Origin: CAZGCA01 sp964524145
GTDB taxonomy: Bacteria; Hydrogenedentota; CAZGCA01
Direction: 5' to 3'
DNA: 7,059 bases
Assembly: GCA_964524145.1 (NCBI GenBank)
Contig: CAZGCA010000138.1
Span: forward strand, 1-7,059
The notes below the pieces were generated by a model that worked only from the letters and a program-made list of their open reading frames with translations, was not told the origin of the DNA and made no database searches. Of this stretch, positions 1-4,500 are shown piece after piece; positions within the stretch are counted from its first letter, which is position 1; each line of letters begins with the position of its first letter. Made by a program: the position numbers and the translations under genes.

Positions 1-229
1 TAGAAAGGTGTGGTTTCAATACAGAGACACGTGTATCACGAACGAGAAGAGCTACTTTGCGCGACTACACTACGTGCATGCCAATCCGGTGAAACACGGA
101 GTGGTGGCGATTGCGGAGAACTACCCGTGGTGTTCAATGGGCTGGTTTCTACACGAGGCGGAGGCTGGTTTCCGCCGAACCGTCCTTTCGTTCAACTATG
201 ACGGTGTCTCGGTGATGGATGATTTCTGA
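1..229 (+). CDS. REP-associated tyrosine transposase (RAYT), copy 1, 5'-truncated by window edge
   Basis: This is the C-terminal part of a Y1-type (HUH superfamily) single-strand DNA transposase of the RAYT group. The frame is open from the first complete codon at position 2 to the TGA at 227-229, about 75 residues. It contains WFQYRDTCIT, then YVHANPVKH, whose first Tyr aligns with the nucleophile of the E. coli RAYT (Tyr115, within DYIYINPVKH), and the usual WCSMGWF and terminal DDF. The N-terminal half with the metal-binding HxH motif lies left of the window. By hand alignment it matches the last 228 bp of copy 2 (678-905) without gaps, with 28 base and 11 residue differences. The GTG at 8 is an internal Val, not the start. 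A REP-pair element begins 9 nt after the stop, as it does after copy 2. RAYTs bind and cleave REP hairpins and are normally domesticated, single-copy genes. Whether this copy is complete cannot be seen here. Confidence 0.88.
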   Translation, partial: RKVWFQYRDTCITNEKSYFARLHYVHANPVKHGVVAIAENYPWCSMGWFLHEAEAGFRRTVLSFNYDGVSVMDDF

Positions 230-238
230 ACAGTTATG

Positions 239-343
239 TGGAGTGCGCAAGCTTGCTTGCGCTGTGGCCAAAGCGAGCTTGCTCGCGCACATATGGGCAG
301 CAAGCTGCCCGACGGAACAGCGGTAGCAAGCTACCGCACTCCA
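239..343. repeat. REP-pair element A (BIME-like, four hairpins), between the two RAYT genes
   Basis: This full-length element is bounded by TGGAGTGCG (239-247) and its reverse complement (335-343). The arms extend to 12 perfect base pairs (236-247 with 335-346). Four perfect hairpins lie inside: 245-252/255-262 (8 bp, TT loop), 273-278/281-286 (6 bp, TT loop), 295-301/304-310 (7 bp, AA loop) and 320-327/330-337 (8 bp, AA loop). Read on the minus strand the right half also gives GGAG followed by TT-loop hairpins, so the element is two REPs facing each other. It lies 9 nt after the stop of RAYT copy 1 and ends 4 nt before the Shine-Dalgarno of copy 2. It is inferred to be a substrate of the flanking transposases. 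Confidence 0.85.
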
Positions 344-347
344 CATT

Positions 348-352
348 GGAGG
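348..352 (+). promoter_or_regulatory. Ribosome binding site of RAYT copy 2
   Basis: GGAGG ends 7 nt before the GTG at 360, which supports that non-AUG start. The site sits right beside the outer arm of REP element A (ending at 346), so folding of A in the mRNA could affect access to it. That effect is inference. Confidence 0.7.
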
Positions 353-359
353 AAAGGTT

Positions 360-905
360 GTGACGGAAGCGAGTTGGAAGGAATGGGCGCATAGTCCGAG
401 CCATTGCTTTGTGCCTGAGGCAACGTACATCGTCACCGCGGGAACCTATCAGAAGAAACGGTTCTTTGACTCGCCGGAACGGCTCGGGATAGTCTTGTCG
501 GCGTTGATGCAGCAGGCAAACCGGTTTGACTGGTCGCTTCAGGCGTGGGCAGTGTTGTCCAACCACTACCATTTCGTTGCCCTGGCTCCGGAGGATGCCC
601 CTTCCCTGAAGCGTATGATCCAGGCGGTTCATTCGGTCACTGCTCGTGTGGCAAACGAACACGACAACGCGCGCGGAAGAAAGGTGTGGTTTCAATACAG
701 AGACACGTGTATCACGAGCGAGAAGAGCTACCTTGCGCGACTACATTACGTGCATGCCAATCCGGTGAAACACAGAGTGGTTGCCGTTGCGGAGAACTAC
801 CTATGGTGTTCGATGGGCTGGTTTCTATGCGAAGCGGAGGCTGGCTTCCGCCGAACCGTGCTCTCGTTCAAGTGGGATCGCGTTTCGATCGAAGATGATT
901 TCTGA
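360..905 (+). CDS. REP-associated tyrosine transposase (RAYT), copy 2, complete
   Basis: This 181-residue protein belongs to the Y1 transposase (IS200/HUH) superfamily, RAYT branch. These enzymes nick and rejoin single-stranded REP DNA through a phosphotyrosine intermediate. The metal-binding motif is SNHYHF, with His69 and His71. The predicted nucleophile is Tyr130 in YVHANPVKH, by alignment with Tyr115 of the E. coli protein. Other family marks are YIVTAGTYQKKRFF near the N-terminus, WFQYRDTCIT, WCSMGWF and a terminal DDF. The length is normal for the family and no frameshift is seen, so the gene looks intact. The GTG start is chosen because a GGAGG stands 7 nt upstream and because later starts would remove the first beta strand. 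It is flanked by REP element A (4 nt before the Shine-Dalgarno) and element B (9 nt after the stop), the expected RAYT/REP layout. There is no IS-type terminal structure, which argues for a domesticated RAYT rather than an active IS200. Confidence 0.93.
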   Translation: MTEASWKEWAHSPSHCFVPEATYIVTAGTYQKKRFFDSPERLGIVLSALMQQANRFDWSLQAWAVLSNHYHFVALAPEDAPSLKRMIQAVHSVTARVANEHDNARGRKVWFQYRDTCITSEKSYLARLHYVHANPVKHRVVAVAENYLWCSMGWFLCEAEAGFRRTVLSFKWDRVSIEDDF

Positions 906-914
906 GCAATCATG

Positions 915-1006
915 TGGAGTGCGCAAGCTTGCTCGCGGGTATACGGATTGAGGTGCTGGACAGCAAGCTGCCCAGCGGAACAGCGGTAGCAAGCTACCGC
1001 ACTCCA
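915..1006. repeat. REP-pair element B, shortened left half
   Basis: The element has the same boundaries as A (TGGAGTGCG ... CGCACTCCA) and the same orientation, but is only 92 bp. Its left half has one hairpin instead of two. The 5' arm of hairpin 1 (921-928) is joined through the TT apex to the 3' arm of hairpin 2, leaving an imperfect stem with an A-C mismatch (925/934). The right half is complete: 958-964/967-973 (one A-C mismatch, 960/971) and 983-990/993-1000 (perfect). It starts 9 nt after the stop of RAYT copy 2, as A does after copy 1. Confidence 0.82.
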
Positions 1007-1087
1007 AAGAGTGGCCATGGGCTCGTCGCAGAGGTGTATGTGGAGTGCGCAAGCTTGCTTGCGCTTTGGCTGAAGCGAGCTTGCTCG
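957..1087 (+). repeat. 131-bp direct repeat, copy 1 (period 147 bp)
   Basis: This segment spans the right half of element B, the 34-bp linker and the left half of element C. It is repeated at 1104-1234 with a single difference (T987 versus C1134) by hand comparison. The near-identity points to a recent tandem duplication by unequal exchange between neighbouring REP elements. Confidence 0.85.
1007..1040 (+). repeat. 34-bp inter-REP linker, copy 1
   Basis: This non-palindromic linker between elements B and C begins AAGAGTGGCC. It is identical to 1154-1187 between C and D, and does not follow element A, D or E. It therefore marks the tandem duplication rather than being part of the REP unit. 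Confidence 0.8.
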
Positions 1088-1153
1088 CGGGCATACGGGT
1101 TGTTGGACAGCAAGCTGCCCAGCGGAACAGCGGCAGCAAGCTACCGCACTCCA
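1041..1153. repeat. REP-pair element C, full length
   Basis: This 113-bp element carries all four hairpins: 1047-1054/1057-1064 (perfect), 1075-1080/1083-1088 (perfect), 1105-1111/1114-1120 (A1107 opposite C1118) and 1130-1137/1140-1147 (C1134 opposite A1143). Both mismatches lie in the right half and become G-T pairs when that half is read on the minus strand. The centre, about 1088-1104, differs in sequence and length between elements. Confidence 0.84.
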
Positions 1154-1234
1154 AAGAGTGGCCATGGGCTCGTCGCAGAGGTGTATGTGGAGTGCGCAAG
1201 CTTGCTTGCGCTTTGGCTGAAGCGAGCTTGCTCG
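1104..1234 (+). repeat. 131-bp direct repeat, copy 2
   Basis: This is the second copy of the segment at 957-1087, covering the right half of element C, the linker and the left half of element D. 130 of 131 bases match. Similarity ends at 1234, where the variable centre of element D begins. Confidence 0.85.
1154..1187 (+). repeat. 34-bp inter-REP linker, copy 2
   Basis: This linker between elements C and D is identical to 1007-1040 and was carried along in the 147-bp tandem duplication. Confidence 0.8.
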
Positions 1235-1297
1235 TGTCCGGGTGCTTGGACAGCAAGCTGTCCAAGCGGAACAGCGGTAGCAAGCTACCGCACTCCA
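1188..1297. repeat. REP-pair element D, full length with extended third hairpin
   Basis: The element is 110 bp long with four hairpins. The first is perfect. The second (1222-1227/1230-1235) ends in a G-T pair (1222/1235). The third is an 11-bp perfect stem (1244-1254/1257-1267), in which A1250 pairs with T1261; elements B and C have an A-C mismatch at this site and A has G-C. The fourth (1274-1281/1284-1291) is perfect. The left half is shared with C through the 131-bp direct repeat, while the centre is unique. Confidence 0.84.
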
Positions 1298-1349
1298 AAG
1301 AAGGAGGTCGAAAACGAGAAACGCCCGATCTAACAGGCTACCGGCCATG
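1298..1349. other. Unique sequence between REP elements D and E
   Basis: These 52 bp differ from the linker found between B/C and C/D. An AAGGAGG at 1301-1307 resembles a Shine-Dalgarno, but no start codon follows at a useful distance, so it is not called. No hairpin or gene is seen. Confidence 0.5.
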
Positions 1350-1401
1350 TGGAGTGCGCAAGCTGCCCAGCGGAATGGCGATAGCAAGCTACCGCACTCC
1401 A
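1350..1401. repeat. REP-pair element E, internal deletion derivative
   Basis: This 52-bp remnant has both outer arms (TGGAGTGCG at 1350-1358 and its complement at 1393-1401). The left arm runs through GCGCAAGCT straight into the GCCC that ends hairpin 3, as if the DNA between two copies of the shared CAAGCT core had been lost. Only the terminal hairpin remains (1378-1385/1388-1395), with A1381 opposite C1392. Confidence 0.75.
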
Positions 1402-1511
1402 GAGAGTCTGCAGGTCAAGTGGTGGCCTGAGAGAGACGGCTTTGAGGAGTAACATGTTGGCGGAACGAGCGTGAGAATCGGAGATGTCGAGGTTCGTGTG
1501 GAGCTAATACC
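1402..1511 (+). other. Intergenic region upstream of the giant gene
   Basis: These 110 bp separate the last REP element from the giant gene and should contain its 5' leader. No convincing -35/-10 pair was found. GAGGAG at 1444-1449 precedes an ATG at 1454 that opens only a six-codon frame (stop 1472-1474), probably by chance. No terminator-like stem with a T run was seen. Confidence 0.4.
1500..1503 (+). promoter_or_regulatory. Ribosome binding site of the giant secreted-protein gene
   Basis: GGAG lies 8 nt before the ATG at 1512. This spacing, and the signal peptide that follows at once, fix the start. Confidence 0.65.
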
Positions 1512-1571
1512 ATGAAGAGATATCTTGTGCCTGTAATTGTTGTTCTTACTCTGTCTACCGCGGCGCATGCA
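1512..1571 (+). other. Signal peptide coding segment
   Basis: Residues 1-20 have a charged start (Lys2, Arg3), a hydrophobic stretch LVPVIVVLTL and an A-X-A cleavage site (Ala18-His19-Ala20). This predicts Sec-dependent export and cleavage before Gln21. No lipobox cysteine is present, so it is not a lipoprotein. Confidence 0.85.
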
Positions 1572-4500
1572 CAACGCGTTCTTACCTTGCTTGAGCCTGA
1601 TGCCGGGGACGCATGGGTATCGGGTGACCAGACCATCCAATGGGAACGCACGGGTTCTGGCTGGACGGGCACGGATACCATACACATCGAGTATTCCGCC
1701 AACTCGGGCGGCAGCTGGACTACCATTGATGCTAGTGCCGACGCGACCGCCGACCAGTACACATGGAGCGTTGACGGGCTCACAGCGGGCGTGTTCTACC
1801 GAATCCGCATCACGTGCAACGAGGACACTTCCGCCACCGACGAGAGCGGCGATTTCCGTGTCGGCGCCAATCTAAACTTCTACGTCAACGACGACTCGAC
1901 CGTCAACGATGTGTATACCACAGCGATCGGGAACGACGCGAACGATGGGTTGACGCCCGGCACGCCAAAGGCATCCGTCAGAGAAATCTTGATCACTTAT
2001 GATCTTGAAGGCGGCGATACGGTATGGGTGGACACAGGCACATACGTCGACACGTCGATAGGCCTGGGCACAAACGACGATGGCACAAACGGGAACCCGG
2101 TCAGGATTGTAGGGTCTCCTCATCCTGATGGGACAACCCTGGACCGGAACGACAGAAGTTGCTCTCCCCTCTTTCCCGGACCGACGCACGTCGTATCTTT
2201 CAACGGATATTACCACCGGATCGAGCGGCTCCGAATAACCGGTGCGTGTTATGGTGTCGAGATCAGGTGGGGTGCCGGAGCGGAAGTAGTCGGCTGCGAA
2301 ATATTTGGGAATAGGACAGGTATATACCAAACCACGCAGGGCGCGTACGTGGCGAATAACCTCATCCGAGACAACACGGGGGCTCAGATTCAAGTCTGGT
2401 ATCCATCAAATTGGATAGCCGCTACGTACAGCAGCAACACGCTCATTGGCAGGACATGCATTAGCATTGCCGGCAACGAGGATTTTGGAGGCAATATCAT
2501 TAATAACATCTTCTGGGCACAAGATGGCGGAATCTGCTTATCTATGCCGGATAGCGCTTTTCTTGATCCGTTCGGACGTTCCGATTACAACGATTTCTAT
2601 GTAACGGATGGCGCTATCGTCGGAAGGTACAACGATGTCCGGTGGCCCACTTTAGGTGAATGGCGCGATGCTACAGGGAAAGACGGACACAGCATCAGTA
2701 CAGATCCCTTGTTTGTGGATCCCGGCAACGGCGACTACCATCTATCGAGCACAAAAGGCAGCTGGCACGGCGAAACGTGGCTGCCGGATGTGGTGACGAG
2801 TCCGTGTGTCGATGGCAGTAATCCAGCCTCCGATTTCTCTAACGAGCCCGCGCCAAATGGAAGCCAACGCAACATGGGAGCATATGGCAACACCTCAGAG
2901 GCTTCACTGACACCGAGTGAGCGGAGCATTATGCTGGTGGATCCCTGTGACGGTGTATCGTGGATGTCCGGTGACCACGAAGTCTCATGGCGACGATTTG
3001 GCACAGGTTGGACGGGTACGGAGACTGTGCGGATTGAATATTCGCCGGACGCAGGAACCAGCTGGGTTACGCTCACGCCCAGCGTGCAAGCCTCGGCCGA
3101 AACCAGCAACATGAACGTCAACAGCTTGACACCGGGCCCGTTGTATCAGCTACGCATAACCTGCGTGGAAGACCCGAGCGCCACGCATACGAGTGCCAAC
3201 TTCCGTATCGGATCCAACCTTAGCTTCTACGTAAACGACGGCTCCACCACCAATGATGTACACACCACGACAGTGGGTGACGACGCCAATGACGGCGTAA
3301 CCCCGGGCACGCCGAAGGCATCTCTTCAGGCAATCCTGGATACGTACAACCTTGAGCCGAGGGACACCGTCTATATGGATACAGGAACGTACGTGTTGAC
3401 GGACAACATTCTGGTGACCTCTTCGGACGGCGGCACCTCGGGCAACCCCCTGACGATTCTGGGCTCTAGCCACGCCGACGGCACGACGGTGGACCGGAAC
3501 GACATTTCATCCTCGAGCGGGATCGAGATTACAGGCTCATACGTCTCCATCAAGAGCGTGCGGGTAACGGGTGCTCAAATGGGAATCCGTATCAGTGGTG
3601 ACGGAGTGGAGGTGAACAGCTGTGAGCTGTTTGAGAACGCCTGGGGTCTATATGTTCCTAGCGGCAGCGCGACAGTAGTCAACAGTTTGATTAGAGAGAA
3701 TAGTGAGTACGGGATGTACACTTCCTCCGGGTCGTCCGTTGCAGCAGTGGTGAACAACACCATTGTAGACAACGGGCTCTATGAAGCGTACTTCCGCAAC
3801 ACTTTTTCAAGTACGGCCGTCTTCAAGAACAACGTCGTGTGTGCAGACGGAGCTGGCAAGTACTGCGTGTATTTCTACGGCAGCTACTATATCGACAGTG
3901 GCGCTGATTGGGACTTCAACGATCTCTATGCGACCGGTGGAGCCGCGGTGGGATACTACGGAGATGCTACACAGCTAACGCTTGGAGATTGGCAGGGGGT
4001 TACAGGGAAAGACGAAAACAGCCTGAGCGTCGACCCGTTGTTTCTGGATGCTGGTAACGACGACTATCATTTGCAGATCGATTCGCCATGCCTTGATGCA
4101 GGGGCCAACAGTGGTGCGCCGTTGGAAGACATCGACGGCGACCGCCGACCGTACAATGTTCTCACCGACATGGGTGCTGATGAAGGAGGTACACCCTCGG
4201 TACCAGTTGTTGAGGTCACGCCAGTTTCGCCCTACAGCAACGATCCACTTGTATGCACTGTGACAGTCCCAACCATATTGCTGCCAGGATTCACACCTCA
4301 TTATGAGTATACTTGGTCTAATGCGGACCTCGTGGTTGTGTACGGTCCTACGACAGATGAAACTCATACCTTGAGTTCTGTTTTCACGGAAAAGCATGAG
4401 ACGTGGACATGCGCTGTTCGAGGCCATGACGGGATTGACACCTATTCCGACCCTGCGGAGGATTCGACAACGGTAATAAACACGGAGCCTAGTGAGCTGA

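Noticed and set aside
239..343. REP hairpins as intrinsic transcription terminators
   Set aside because: No stem is followed by a run of T on either strand; stems are short with 2-nt loops.
230..1006. RAYT copy 2 with elements A and B as a mobile IS200-type element
   Set aside because: The flanking repeats are REP-pair elements also found without a transposase (C, D, E); no IS ends or clear insertion target were visible.
957..1297. CRISPR-like or integron-like array
   Set aside because: The repeats are about 110 bp with variable centres and identical linkers, the reverse of constant repeats with unique spacers; no cas or integrase gene is present.
234..1387. Minus-strand frames of 95-196 codons over the REP elements and RAYT copy 2
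   Set aside because: They read antisense to a clear RAYT gene or through the REP palindromes; no family match or initiation signal.
914..1452. Plus-strand frames of about 135-140 codons across the REP array (914-1333 and 1045-1452)
   Set aside because: They consist of translated REP hairpins and linkers, overlap one another, have no good ribosome binding site, and change frame content with each deletion form.
1454..1474. Six-codon leader peptide with GAGGAG 4 nt upstream
   Set aside because: Too short to distinguish from chance, with no attenuator-like structure after it.
1402..1511. Promoter for the giant gene (TAACAT at 1450 as -10)
   Set aside because: No -35-like hexamer at a suitable distance; too weak to call.
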